A stretch of DNA of 64,000 nucleotides from Flavobacterium sp. LHD-85 (GCF_030929595.1 NZ_JAVFVR010000017.1:1-64000); one strand, 5' to 3'. Positions 25,303 to 34,193 are shown, counted from the stretch's first letter. A program made the numbers and translations. The notes: generated by a model not told the origin, from the sequence alone.

Positions 25303-27684
25303 TTAGAATTTGAAATTATAACTAACCGCTGGAACAATTCCAAAAATAGATGTTTTAATAGCTTCATTTACACCTGTATCAACATTTTGGCGAAAGTTAA
25401 TCGAGGCGGCATTCATACGATTGTAAACGTTGTATATACTGAAAACCCATTCTCCCTTCCAATTTCTATCTTTATTTTTTGTTGGAGTCAAAGTTGCAGA
25501 AATATCCAAATGATGATAAGCAGGAAGTCTATTTTCATTTCGCAAACCGTAGCTTGGCACCGTAATTCCTAAATATTCGTATTGGCCATTCGGATAAGTA
25601 ACTGGCTGTCCTGACTGCAAAGCAAAGTTAGCACCAAAAGACCATTTTTCGTTTAAGTTGTAAGCCGATGTAATAGCAAGATTATGCGTTTTGTCGTAAG
25701 CAGAAGCATACCATTGGCCATTATTAATTCCTGTTTCTTCGGGAGTTCTTCCAGGAGTCTGCTGTTCTGACTTGGAAATTGTGTACGAAATCCATCCGTT
25801 AAATTTCCCTTTGTTTTTCTTTATCATCAGTTCTAAACCATACGAGCGCATGTGACCGTTTAAAATGACTTGTTCAATGGCATTATTGGCTATTAGATCG
25901 GCTCCGTCTATATAATCTAACCTATTTTGTATTTTCTTGTAATAAGTTTCGACTTCTAGTGAATAAGCTCCGTTATAAATATTTCTAAAATATCCAATTG
26001 CTCCCTGATCTGCAAGTTGAGGTTTGATGTAATTATCACTCGGCATCCAGACATCTAGCGGGGTAGGAGACGAAGTATTGGAAATTAATTGAAGATACTG
26101 TGCCATTCTGTTATAGCTCGCTTTTATGGCTTGATCGTCATTTAATTGATAAGAAATCGAAAAACGCGGTTCGAGATTGCCATAACTCTGGATGACTTTG
26201 TTTTTGCCAAAATACTGCGTTGAAGTTGGTGTTCCTTTTTCGTAAATCTGCATATTGCTATTGAAGACAACTGCTTGATTATTATTGTAATAATTAATAG
26301 TGGAAGCGCCTAATCTATAAAATAAGCTATAACGTAAGCCGTATGCAACAGTAATTTTTTTAGAAAGCTGACTTTCTGCATCTATGTAAACAGAAGGTTC
26401 AAAAGCGTATTTTTTATCCAATTGATCCGGATTGATTCCAGAATCTTCGCCGCTTGGTTTAATTGTTCCTGGATTAAATTGATAATAGATTCCGTTTACG
26501 CCGTAATTCAGTTTTAGTTTATTTGAAAGATAATGTTTGAAATCGTATTTGATATTGTAGTTTTTAATGCCAGAATCCCAGTTGAATCCCACAAAATCAA
26601 GGTCTAAACCGTAATAATAATCGCTGTAAATTAAAGAAAGATTGGAGAATAATTTGTCGGAATACAAATGGTTCCATCTGAAATTTAAAGTAGAATTTCC
26701 GTAAGTATTAGTGAAGCTTTTATTTAATCTGAAAACATCGCGCCCAAAATAACCTGATAAGTAAAGGCTGTTATTGTCGTTAAGTTTATAGCTTAATTTG
26801 GTGTTTAAGTCGTAAAAATAGGCTGAATTATTTTTATTGTCTTCAGAGAGTTTTAAAAAAAGGTGCGCATAAGAAGCTCTTCCTCCAATTAAAAATGAAC
26901 CTTTGTCTTTTGCAATCGGACCTTCAGCAAGAAGACGGCTCGATATTAAGCCAATTCCGCCATTCATATGGAAATCTTTGCTGCTTCCGTCTTTTTGATA
27001 GATTTCTAAAACCGAAGATGCTCTGCCGCCATAACGCGCAGGAATTCCTCCTTTGTACAATTTTAGATCTTTAATGGCGTCGGGATTAAATACGGAAAAG
27101 AATCCAAAAACGTGGGAAGAATTAAAAATCGTTGCTTCGTCCAAAAGGATCAAATTCTGATCGGCACCGCCTCCGCGAACGTTAAATCCAGAAGCGCCTT
27201 CGCCTGCATTGGTGACCCCTGGAAGCAGTAAAATCGATTTTATAACATCGACTTCTCCTAAAACCACGGGCATTTTTTTTATGGTTGAAATAGAGAGCTT
27301 GTTAACGCTCATTTCTGGCGATTTAATGTTTGTCTTGCCTTTATTTTCTGTAATAATGACTTCTTGAAGTTCTTCGCCACCTTCTTTGATTGCGAAGTTA
27401 CTTTTTGTATTCTGATTTAAAATTATGGTTTTTTGAATGGCTTGATAACCAGTGTAACTGATTTCAATTTCGTATTTTCCTTTAGGGGCAGAAAGCGAGT
27501 AAAATCCGTATTCGTTTGTTGTAGTTCCAATTTTTAGCGAAGGAATATAGATGGAAACTCCAATTAGAGTTTCGTTATTTCGGCTGTCAGTAATAGTTCC
27601 GCTAAGAGTGAATTTTTCTTGCGCAAATGAGGTAAAAATCGTTAAAATAAAAAGAAAAAATGCGCAGGTATTTTTTGTAATCAT
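25303..27684 (-). CDS. TonB-dependent receptor with carboxypeptidase-regulatory-like domain
   Basis: A 793-residue outer-membrane active transporter. It has a signal peptide ending near FAQEKF, then a CarboxypepD_reg-like beta-sandwich (about 25-105: LSGTITDSRNNETLIGVSIY), a plug domain (about 120-230, with LLLPGVTNAGEGASGFNVRG) and a 22-strand-type barrel ending in a terminal Phe (VSYNFKF). It is the first gene of a unit followed by DUF4249, GyrI-like, membrane and DinB genes. No SusD homologue is present, so the substrate is probably not a classical glycan. Confidence 0.95.
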   Translation of the reverse strand: MITKNTCAFFLFILTIFTSFAQEKFTLSGTITDSRNNETLIGVSIYIPSLKIGTTTNEYGFYSLSAPKGKYEIEISYTGYQAIQKTIILNQNTKSNFAIKEGGEELQEVIITENKGKTNIKSPEMSVNKLSISTIKKMPVVLGEVDVIKSILLLPGVTNAGEGASGFNVRGGGADQNLILLDEATIFNSSHVFGFFSVFNPDAIKDLKLYKGGIPARYGGRASSVLEIYQKDGSSKDFHMNGGIGLISSRLLAEGPIAKDKGSFLIGGRASYAHLFLKLSEDNKNNSAYFYDLNTKLSYKLNDNNSLYLSGYFGRDVFRLNKSFTNTYGNSTLNFRWNHLYSDKLFSNLSLIYSDYYYGLDLDFVGFNWDSGIKNYNIKYDFKHYLSNKLKLNYGVNGIYYQFNPGTIKPSGEDSGINPDQLDKKYAFEPSVYIDAESQLSKKITVAYGLRYSLFYRLGASTINYYNNNQAVVFNSNMQIYEKGTPTSTQYFGKNKVIQSYGNLEPRFSISYQLNDDQAIKASYNRMAQYLQLISNTSSPTPLDVWMPSDNYIKPQLADQGAIGYFRNIYNGAYSLEVETYYKKIQNRLDYIDGADLIANNAIEQVILNGHMRSYGLELMIKKNKGKFNGWISYTISKSEQQTPGRTPEETGINNGQWYASAYDKTHNLAITSAYNLNEKWSFGANFALQSGQPVTYPNGQYEYLGITVPSYGLRNENRLPAYHHLDISATLTPTKNKDRNWKGEWVFSIYNVYNRMNAASINFRQNVDTGVNEAIKTSIFGIVPAVSYNFKF

Positions 27685-27765
27685 TATATTGATTTTGATT
27701 TACATAGTTAACAAATTCTTACTACATATTCTTACGGAACTTTTGTTAAACATAAGTTAAGATAA

Positions 27766-27796
27766 AAAAAGGACAACCTTGTGAGTTGTCCTTTTT
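27766..27796 (-). terminator. Terminator of isocitrate dehydrogenase gene
   Basis: A 12-bp stem, AAAAAGGACAAC (27766-27777) with GTTGTCCTTTTT (27785-27796), around a 7-nt loop. A and T tracts on both sides allow function in either direction. It starts 33 nt after the idh stop. Confidence 0.8.
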
Positions 27797-27828
27797 GTTT
27801 ATTTAGAAATACAAAATTGTATTCTGAA

Positions 27829-30048
27829 TTATTTGATTTTAGCAACAATAGCATTGAATGTTTCGCTTGGACGCATTGCTTTGCTTACTAATTCTGGTGT
27901 TGGCTGGTAGTAACCTCCAATGTTTTGAGCTTTACCTTGAGCACCGATTAATTCTGCATCGATTTTAGCTTCGTTAGCTTCAAATTCGGCAGCAATTGGA
28001 GTAAAGATAGCTTTTAATTCAGCATCTTTAGTTTGAGCAGCCAAAGCTTGAGCCCAGTAGAATGCTAAATAGAAGTGAGATCCGCGGTTATCAATCTGCC
28101 CTACTTTACGAGCAGGAGATTTATCGTTAGCTAAGAATTTATCGTTTGCTTGGTCTAATGTTTCAGATAAAACAATTGCTTTAGAGTTGTCTAAAGTTTG
28201 TCCTAAATGCTCTAATGAAGCACCAAGAGCTAAGAACTCTCCTAATGAATCCCAACGTAAATATCCTTCTTCTGTAAATTGCTCAACGTGTTTAGGAGCA
28301 GAACCTCCGGCACCAGTTTCGAACAATCCACCACCGTTCATTAAAGGAACGATAGAAAGCATTTTTGCAGAAGTTCCTAATTCTAAAATTGGGAATAAAT
28401 CTGTTAAGTAGTCACGTAAAACGTTTCCAGTTACAGAAATAGTATCTAAACCTTTAATGATTCTGTCTAAAGTGAATTCTGTAGCAGCAACTGGGTTTAA
28501 AATACGGATATCTAAGTTTGTAGTATCGTAGTCTTTAAGGTATTTTTGAACTTTTACGATCAATTCTCTGTCGTGTGCTCTGTTTTCGTCTAACCAGAAA
28601 ACAGCAGGAGTGCTAGATAAACGAGCTCTGTTTACAGCCAATTTAACCCAGTCCTGAATAGGAGCGTCTTTTGCCTGACACATTCTGAAAATATCATTAG
28701 CTTCAACGTTTTGCTCCATTAAAACATTTCCATTTGCATCAACCACACGTACAACACCGTCACCTTTAATTTGGAACGTTTTGTCGTGAGATCCGTATTC
28801 TTCCGCTTTTTGAGCCATTAATCCAACGTTAGGAACACTTCCCATTGTTTTCGGGTCAAAAGCACCGTGTTTTTTACAGAAATCGATTGTTGCAGTATAA
28901 ACTCCAGCATAAGAACGGTCTGGAATAACAGCAAATGTATCTTGCGCTTTTCCTTCTTTGTTCCACATTTGTCCAGAAGTACGAATCATTGCTGGCATAG
29001 AAGCATCAACAATTACGTCAGATGGAACATGTAAGTTTGTAATTCCTTTATCAGAATTAACCATTGCTAGAGCTGGACCGTTTGCGATTGCTTGATCGAT
29101 AGCAGCTTCAACTTCTGCTTGCTCAGGTCTTCCAGCGATTTTAGCGTAGATATCACCTAAACCGTTTCTTGTGTCAACGTTTAATTCAGCAAATAAAGAA
29201 GCGTATTTTTTGAAAACATCTGCAAAATATACTTCAACGATAGCGCCAAAGATAATTGGATCAGAAACTTTCATCATTGTAGCTTTTAAGTGTACAGAAA
29301 GTAAAACTCCTGCAGCTTTCGCCTCAGCGATAACATCAGCAGCAAAAGCTTTTAATTTGCTTACGCTTAAAACAGAACTGTCAATAATTTCTCCAGCTTT
29401 TAATGGAGTACTTGCTTTAAGAACAGTTGTAGTTCCGTCTTTAGCAACAAATTCGATTTTTACATCGTTTGCTTCATTTACAGTAACAGATTTTTCACTT
29501 CCGTAAAAATCACCGCCTGACATAGAAGCCACTTTAGTTTTTGAGTCAGCTGACCAAGCACCCATTGAGTGTGGATTTGCTTTAGCAAAGTTTTTAACTG
29601 CTCTTGGAGCTCTACGGTCAGAGTTTCCTTCACGTAAAACTGGGTTTACAGCAGAACCTAATACTTTTGCATATTTTGCTTTAATTTCCTTTTCAGCATC
29701 GTTTTGTGGATCTTCTGGGAAATTTGGTACGTTGTATCCGTGCGATTGTAATTCAGCAATAGCCGCTTTTAATTGTGGTACAGATGCTGAAATGTTTGGT
29801 AATTTGATAATGTTTGCTTCTGGCTGAGTTGCTAATTGGCCTAATTCTGCCAATGCATCTCCAGTTTTCTGAGCATCTGTCAAAGAATCTGGGAAGTTTG
29901 ATAAAATTCTTCCTGCCAGCGAAATATCTCTGGTTTCGATTTCAATTCCAGCTGTTGCTGTAAAAGCTTGAACAATTGGTAACAAAGAGTACGTTGCCAA
30001 TAGAGGCGCCTCATCAGTTAAGGTGTAAAAAATTTTTGATTTTGTCAT
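27829..30048 (-). CDS. idh: Monomeric NADP-dependent isocitrate dehydrogenase
   Basis: Oxidatively decarboxylates isocitrate to 2-oxoglutarate in the TCA cycle. The 739-residue length and N-terminus (KIFYTLTDEAPLLATYSLLPI) are those of the large monomeric IDH type, unrelated in size to the ~415-residue dimeric enzymes. Conserved stretches include LREGNSDRRAPRAVKNFAK, the phosphate-site-like SMSGGDFYGSEKS and WDSLGEFLALGASLEHL. Its product feeds the gltBD reaction elsewhere in the window. Confidence 0.97.
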   Translation of the reverse strand: MTKSKIFYTLTDEAPLLATYSLLPIVQAFTATAGIEIETRDISLAGRILSNFPDSLTDAQKTGDALAELGQLATQPEANIIKLPNISASVPQLKAAIAELQSHGYNVPNFPEDPQNDAEKEIKAKYAKVLGSAVNPVLREGNSDRRAPRAVKNFAKANPHSMGAWSADSKTKVASMSGGDFYGSEKSVTVNEANDVKIEFVAKDGTTTVLKASTPLKAGEIIDSSVLSVSKLKAFAADVIAEAKAAGVLLSVHLKATMMKVSDPIIFGAIVEVYFADVFKKYASLFAELNVDTRNGLGDIYAKIAGRPEQAEVEAAIDQAIANGPALAMVNSDKGITNLHVPSDVIVDASMPAMIRTSGQMWNKEGKAQDTFAVIPDRSYAGVYTATIDFCKKHGAFDPKTMGSVPNVGLMAQKAEEYGSHDKTFQIKGDGVVRVVDANGNVLMEQNVEANDIFRMCQAKDAPIQDWVKLAVNRARLSSTPAVFWLDENRAHDRELIVKVQKYLKDYDTTNLDIRILNPVAATEFTLDRIIKGLDTISVTGNVLRDYLTDLFPILELGTSAKMLSIVPLMNGGGLFETGAGGSAPKHVEQFTEEGYLRWDSLGEFLALGASLEHLGQTLDNSKAIVLSETLDQANDKFLANDKSPARKVGQIDNRGSHFYLAFYWAQALAAQTKDAELKAIFTPIAAEFEANEAKIDAELIGAQGKAQNIGGYYQPTPELVSKAMRPSETFNAIVAKIK

Positions 30049-30122
30049 TTTCTTTTTTTTTTATAATCGTATCGTCAGGAGTTAACGATGTAAAAGATAT
30101 ATTCGGCTCAAAATGAGCGGAG

Positions 30123-30130
30123 CAAATATA
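30123..30130 (-). promoter_or_regulatory. idh -7 promoter element TATATTTG
   Basis: A perfect TAnnTTTG on the minus strand predicting a 5' leader of roughly 65-70 nt before the idh ATG at 30048. Confidence 0.5.
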
Positions 30131-30274
30131 ATAAAATCACAACGAAAACGGTTGAGTTTTGAAGAGAAAAGATGAAATTAACAGATTGTTATTTCGAGCT
30201 CGTTAAATTGCTAAATCGATGATTTTGGTATTAAAAAATTACAGTTTTGTTAGTGATGAAAATAGAACATAAAA

Positions 30275-30307
30275 AAAACTCGTTTCAAGCAGTATGAAAC
30301 GAGTTTT
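30275..30307 (-). terminator. rplS terminator
   Basis: A 13-bp stem, AAAACTCGTTTCA (30275-30287) with TGAAACGAGTTTT (30295-30307), and a 7-nt loop. It is flanked by A and T tracts, 22 nt after the rplS stop, so it is potentially bidirectional. Confidence 0.85.
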
Positions 30308-30328
30308 TTATAACATTTTGATAAATGA

Positions 30329-30679
30329 TTATCTTCTTTTATCTTTAATCTTAGCTTTTTTACCAGTAAGTTGTCTGAAGTAGAAAATTCTAGCTCTACG
30401 TACAGCACCTTTCTTGTTAACTTCGATTTTTTGTAAAGCTGGTAAGTTTACTGGGAAGATACGCTCAACACCAACAGATCCAGACATTTTACGGATAGTA
30501 AAAGTTTCTGTAACTCCAGAACCTCTTCTTTGAATCACAACTCCTTTAAAGAACTGAGTTCTTGTTTTTTCACCCTCTTTAATTTCGTAGAAAACAGTGA
30601 TTGTGTCTCCAGCTCCGAAATCTGGGAAATCTTTTTTAGCAACGAATTCGTCTTGAACGAATTTTAATAAATCTGCCAT
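30329..30679 (-). CDS. rplS: 50S ribosomal protein L19
   Basis: A 116-residue L19 at the 30S-50S interface. FPDFGAGDTITVFYEIKEGEKTRTQFFKGVVI and GVERIFPVNLP are hallmark segments, and the C-terminus is a basic tail (TGKKAKIKDKRR). It has its own promoter and a GC-rich leader (30680-30746). In many genomes it follows trmD directly. Here two unrelated genes intervene. Confidence 0.98.
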   Translation of the reverse strand: MADLLKFVQDEFVAKKDFPDFGAGDTITVFYEIKEGEKTRTQFFKGVVIQRRGSGVTETFTIRKMSGSVGVERIFPVNLPALQKIEVNKKGAVRRARIFYFRQLTGKKAKIKDKRR

Positions 30680-30746
30680 GATAATTTAAATTATGGTTTT
30701 TATATTAGAGCAACATTCACGGATCTCGCCAGAGGTTGGTCAAATT
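30680..30746 (-). ncRNA. Candidate structured rplS 5' leader (L19 leader)
   Basis: Between the predicted start near 30746 and the rplS ATG, the minus strand carries a locally GC-rich segment in otherwise AT-rich sequence. CAAC (near 30737) can pair with GUUG (near 30711), enclosing a small CUC-UGGC-GAG hairpin. Ribosomal-protein leaders that bind their own product are established. I recall proposed flavobacterial L19 leaders but cannot verify a match here. Confidence 0.4.
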
Positions 30747-30752
30747 CGGGTG

Positions 30753-30783
30753 CAAAGATAGTTTGAAAAAAATAAAATTCCAA
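30753..30783 (-). promoter_or_regulatory. rplS promoter, -33 TTG and -7 TATCTTTG
   Basis: On the minus strand, TTG (30783-30781) and TATCTTTG (30760-30753) are separated by 20 nt, a full match to the Bacteroidetes consensus. Confidence 0.65.
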
Positions 30784-30870
30784 GAAATAAAATTCCAAAT
30801 TCTAATTTTTTAATTGATTGATTATTTGAGGTTTGGAATTTGGAATTTAGAATTTTTGAAATTTATTTTT

Positions 30871-31992
30871 TTACTTCGGCTGTTGCTGTGTAACACAATG
30901 AATCATTCCTCCGTTTGCATATAAATTTCGAACATCAATACCAATTACTTTTCGAGTAGGATACAAACTTTGAATTAGCTGATTGGCTACAATATCATTT
31001 GGATCATTATAATTTGGAACGAGAACAACTGTGTTTCCAATATAAAAGTTTACATAAGAACCTTTGTACCCTAAGTTTTTACCATAAGTTGTGACAACAT
31101 TATTTTTAGACAATGGCAATTTTAAGAAAGTATAATTTTTACCGTTTTTGTCTTTTGAATGGTATAAGGTACTGATGTCATTTTGTGGAACTTCCCAGTA
31201 TAATAAATCATTTTCATTCATGGTTACAATGGTGTTTTTATTGCCAAAACGAGCAAATCCATCAATATGCATATCGGTAATTTCCCTTCCTGCTTTGCCG
31301 TCTAGCCAAATAAAATGAGTTGTTCCAAGATATTTTTTAAAATTCGCTTCGGCTTGTTGCTGTGTCATTGAAGGATTTCGATTTGAATTTAGTATTGAAC
31401 TTTTAGTTGCCATTAAAGTGCCATTTCCGTCTATTTCTACAGCTCCACCTTCATTAATCATTGTTTTGTTTAAATCTAAAACTGCGATTTTTTGATCTGT
31501 GGCAATTTGCGAAGGAATCATGTCGCAATTCTGGAAAGCTGCTTTTTTACCCCAGCCATTAAATCCCCAATCTTGAATTACTAACTGATTGTTTTTGTCT
31601 TTTACATAAATAGGTCCATTATCTCTTACCCAAACATCATCGGTTTTGTAAATTTTAAATTCGATAGAAGATAATGAAACTCCTGATTCTTGCAATAAAG
31701 CCTCAATTCGGTTTTTCTCAACAAGGTCGTAGGCGATAATAAAAACTTTTTCGCCTGTTATTAAAGATTTAGTCATGGCGATCCAAGTAGCATCTAAATC
31801 ATTTCTATAATCAATTCCGTACTGATATTGATGTGGCCATTGCAACCAAGTTCCTTCATGTGGAGCCGATTCTTCTGGCATGGTGTACATAACTTCGGTG
31901 TCTTCTATTTTATCTGTAATTGTATCTATTTCATCTCCTTGACAAGAAGAAATTAAAGGAATTAAGAATAATGTTAAAAAAAGCTTTTCCAT
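30871..31992 (-). CDS. Agmatine deiminase family lipoprotein (peptidyl-arginine-deiminase-like)
   Basis: A pentein-fold guanidine-modifying enzyme of the PAD_porph/agmatine deiminase family. ESAPHEGTWLQWPH at the N-terminus, VWVRDNGPIYV, the INEGGAVEIDGNG segment, HIDGFARF and the C-terminal catalytic Cys in NGGMIHCVTQQQP are all present, so it should be active on agmatine or a related arginine derivative. I start at 31992 because a signal peptide with lipobox (LFLIPLISSCQ) then sits at the N-terminus; the open frame begins 11 codons earlier. Export is unusual for agmatine catabolism. Confidence 0.88.
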   Translation of the reverse strand: MEKLFLTLFLIPLISSCQGDEIDTITDKIEDTEVMYTMPEESAPHEGTWLQWPHQYQYGIDYRNDLDATWIAMTKSLITGEKVFIIAYDLVEKNRIEALLQESGVSLSSIEFKIYKTDDVWVRDNGPIYVKDKNNQLVIQDWGFNGWGKKAAFQNCDMIPSQIATDQKIAVLDLNKTMINEGGAVEIDGNGTLMATKSSILNSNRNPSMTQQQAEANFKKYLGTTHFIWLDGKAGREITDMHIDGFARFGNKNTIVTMNENDLLYWEVPQNDISTLYHSKDKNGKNYTFLKLPLSKNNVVTTYGKNLGYKGSYVNFYIGNTVVLVPNYNDPNDIVANQLIQSLYPTRKVIGIDVRNLYANGGMIHCVTQQQPK

Positions 31993-32047
31993 CTTAGTTG
32001 ATTTAATTTTTAATGTTAGTGCCATTTTTATCGATAATTTGACAGGA

Positions 32048-32055
32048 CAAAAGTA
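32048..32055 (-). promoter_or_regulatory. -7 promoter element TACTTTTG of the agmatine-deiminase-like gene
   Basis: A perfect TAnnTTTG on the minus strand, about 55 nt upstream of the ATG at 31992 and 41 nt downstream of the AraC-type stop codon. Confidence 0.5.
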
Positions 32056-32077
32056 TTTCTAAATAGTAATTACCCAG

Positions 32078-32094
32078 TTGTCCAAAATGGACAA
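32078..32094. promoter_or_regulatory. Dyad TTGTCCA-AAA-TGGACAA, candidate operator
   Basis: A perfect 7-bp dyad with a 3-nt centre, placed about 30 nt upstream of the -7 element of the deiminase-like gene and 1 nt after the stop of the AraC-type regulator gene. No U tract follows it, so it is a better operator than terminator candidate. The upstream regulator is the natural candidate to bind it. Confidence 0.45.
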
Positions 32095-32095
32095 A

Positions 32096-32911
32096 TTAAG
32101 CAAGAGGAATATAAATAGCTGTAAGATAATCGGCTGGCGTTTTGCAATTTGAATCGTTTTTGATATACTGCTCAATAACTGGTAAATGAGATATTTCGAT
32201 ATTATTACTAAGAAACCATCCGCCAAAAATTTGCTGATAAGTGTTTTCCAAAGTTTCGTAAGATCCATGATGGAGAAAACGAGCATATCTGCCTCCAAAA
32301 AGTTTTTTTATTGGAAGATTTCTAATAATAGCTTCAGTAACGATACAGGCTTCATACGTGCATTTCGATTTTTCGGTAATTAGAATATCGTCTGTAATAA
32401 TACCGAAGAAATCTGAAATGGGCTCTTTAATTTCATTTTCTAATAAAGTATCCCAAAGAGTTTCTATCTCAGGATTAATGTATGAAGTTTTGCAGCTAGA
32501 ATAATAAGCTGTTATTTCTGGAATGAAAACAATTTCAGGATCTAAAATATTATAAACAGGTTCTTGCGGATGAAAATCATTTAACAGCAATTCTTTTTGA
32601 TTTCGCGCTGCAGAAGGCGGACAATTAAAGTGTTTTTTGAAAGCTTTAGAAAAAGACTGTACATCTGCAAAGCCAATTTCAAGAGCAATATCTGAAATTT
32701 GTTTATTAGAATATAAAAGTTTTTTATATCCGTTTTCTATTTTCAGTCGGGTTTGATAAGCACCAATTGTTTCCTGAAATAAAGAATAAAAAACACGCTG
32801 TAAATTTCTATAAGAGTAACTGGAAATATCTTCAAGATCACTTATTGAGATAATTTGATTGTAATTTGTCTCAATATAGTTACGAGTATTATAGATCCGT
32901 TTTAGATTCAT
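32096..32911 (-). CDS. AraC family regulator with GyrI-like effector domain
   Basis: A 271-residue transcription factor. The N-terminal AraC DNA-binding domain has two HTHs (SISDLEDISSYSYRNLQRVF near 22-41 and ISDIALEIGFADVQSFSKAFKKHF near 72-95). A GyrI-like ligand-binding domain (about 120-271) ends in AIYIPL. This is the SoxS/Rob-with-GyrI architecture that senses small hydrophobic or cationic compounds. It lies 184 nt upstream of the deiminase-like lipoprotein gene, with a perfect dyad between, so local regulation is likely. Confidence 0.92.
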   Translation of the reverse strand: MNLKRIYNTRNYIETNYNQIISISDLEDISSYSYRNLQRVFYSLFQETIGAYQTRLKIENGYKKLLYSNKQISDIALEIGFADVQSFSKAFKKHFNCPPSAARNQKELLLNDFHPQEPVYNILDPEIVFIPEITAYYSSCKTSYINPEIETLWDTLLENEIKEPISDFFGIITDDILITEKSKCTYEACIVTEAIIRNLPIKKLFGGRYARFLHHGSYETLENTYQQIFGGWFLSNNIEISHLPVIEQYIKNDSNCKTPADYLTAIYIPLA

Positions 32912-32920
32912 TTTTTCTCT

Positions 32921-32967
32921 AGTTTTCAGTTTCAGTTTTATCAGGCTGAATACTGCGACTGAAAACT
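32921..32967. repeat. AGTTTTCAGT inverted repeat with dispersed CTGCGACTGAAAACT
   Basis: AGTTTTCAGT (32921-32930) faces ACTGAAAACT (32958-32967). The 15-mer CTGCGACTGAAAACT at 32953-32967 recurs exactly at 48654-48668, marking a dispersed intergenic family. It is located between trmD and the AraC-type gene. Confidence 0.6.
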
Positions 32968-32977
32968 GAGCACTTTT

Positions 32978-33658
32978 CTAATGGCCTTCCAACAAATCTG
33001 GACGCCTGTTTTTAGTATGTTCGTACGCTTTGTCTTCGCGCCATTTGTCAATTTTGGCCGCATGCCCGCTGGTTAAAACCTCTGGAACTTTCCATCCTTT
33101 ATAATCTGCAGGTCTTGTATAAATTGGTCCTGACAACAAATTGTCCTGAAAACTATCAGTCAATGCTGAGGTTTCGTCACTTAACACTCCAGGAATTAGT
33201 CGGATTAAAGCGTCAGATAAAACTATGGCACCCAATTCTCCTCCAGATAGAACGTAATCTCCAATAGAAATTTCTTTTGTAATAAAATGATCTCTAACTC
33301 TTTGATCAACACCTTTATAATGTCCGCATAAAATGATAATGTTTTCATACATAGACATTTTATTGGCCATTTTCTGGTTTAAGGTTTCGCCGTCAGGAGA
33401 CATATAAATTACTTCGTCGTATTCGCGCTGGCTTTTCAAATATGTGATGCAATCATCAATAGGCTGAATTGTCATTACCATTCCAGCACCTCCGCCAAAA
33501 GGATAATCATCTACACTTTTCTGTCTGTTTGTGCTATAATCACGAAGATTGTGAAAATGCACTTCGACTAAACCTTTATCAATGGCGCGTTTCATAATTG
33601 AAGCCTCAAACGGACTTCTTAATAATTCAGGTAAAAGAGTAATAATGTCAATTCGCAT
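32978..33658 (-). CDS. trmD: tRNA (guanine-37-N1)-methyltransferase
   Basis: SPOUT-class enzyme making m1G37 in tRNAs. The chosen ATG at 33658 gives MRIDIITLLPELL, the canonical start, and 226 residues. The trefoil-knot SAM-binding region has ILCGHYKGVDQRV and ISIGDYVLSGGELGA, with VDDYPFGGGAGMVM upstream. The frame opens nine codons earlier, but a -7 promoter element occupies 33683-33690. rplS, its usual downstream neighbour, is about 2.3 kb away. Confidence 0.97.
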   Translation of the reverse strand: MRIDIITLLPELLRSPFEASIMKRAIDKGLVEVHFHNLRDYSTNRQKSVDDYPFGGGAGMVMTIQPIDDCITYLKSQREYDEVIYMSPDGETLNQKMANKMSMYENIIILCGHYKGVDQRVRDHFITKEISIGDYVLSGGELGAIVLSDALIRLIPGVLSDETSALTDSFQDNLLSGPIYTRPADYKGWKVPEVLTSGHAAKIDKWREDKAYEHTKNRRPDLLEGH

Positions 33659-33682
33659 CTTTAATCGATAATTTCTTGCTGG

Positions 33683-33690
33683 CAAAGATA
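33683..33690 (-). promoter_or_regulatory. trmD -7 promoter element TATCTTTG
   Basis: A perfect TAnnTTTG on the minus strand, 24 nt before the ATG at 33658. It rules out the earlier ATG at 33685. Confidence 0.55.
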
Positions 33691-33836
33691 CAAATATTGC
33701 ATGGAGTCTTTTGGTAATAATTATATAACATACTTATTAAATTATGTAAAAGCTAATATTGTAACTTTATTTATCATTACAATCTTAATTATCAGTGGAT
33801 AATAACCAAATCCAAACGTAAATTCAAACACTTATT

Positions 33837-34193
33837 ATGAAAAAAACAATATTAATGTCCGCATTCCTTGCACTCTTTGTATTCTCCTGTGCAAGTACTA
33901 GCTCAGCTACGGTCGCTGTGGGAGAAGCCAAGTCGAAAGTGCTAAAAAACTTAGGAAATCCGGTAAGAATTTTAGACAATAATCAAAATGGAGAAATTCT
34001 TGTTTACGCAGATCAAGTCTTTACTGAAGAAGGAACGACGTCATTGGCCGGGTCAAATTACTGGCGCTACAATTATGTTTATATAAATAAAGAAGGTAAA
34101 GTCACATCAACACGACAAGAGAAACAGAATTATCCGCCACAAGCAATTGATTCTGCAAAAATGGAAGGATTAAATCTATTGACAGCTAAATAA
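33837..34193 (+). CDS. Small lipoprotein, BamE/SmpA-like fold possible
   Basis: A 118-residue lipoprotein (MKKTILMSAFLALFVFSC, lipobox VFSC). After a short Ser/Thr linker, VAVGEAKSKVLKNLGNPVRILDNNQNGEILVYADQ resembles the start of SmpA/OmlA/BamE-like domains (a helix followed by 'LGxP' and beta strands). The function is not known, and the similarity is by pattern only. It is a single-gene unit ending in a strong hairpin. Confidence 0.65.
   Translation: MKKTILMSAFLALFVFSCASTSSATVAVGEAKSKVLKNLGNPVRILDNNQNGEILVYADQVFTEEGTTSLAGSNYWRYNYVYINKEGKVTSTRQEKQNYPPQAIDSAKMEGLNLLTAK

Noticed and set aside
29171..29506. 111-codon frame opposite isocitrate dehydrogenase
   Set aside because: Antisense to a well-conserved enzyme, no start context and no known family.
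33659..33685. Nine-codon extension of trmD
   Set aside because: The ATG at 33685 lies within the -7 element at 33683-33690, and TrmD proteins begin at MRIDIITLLP.
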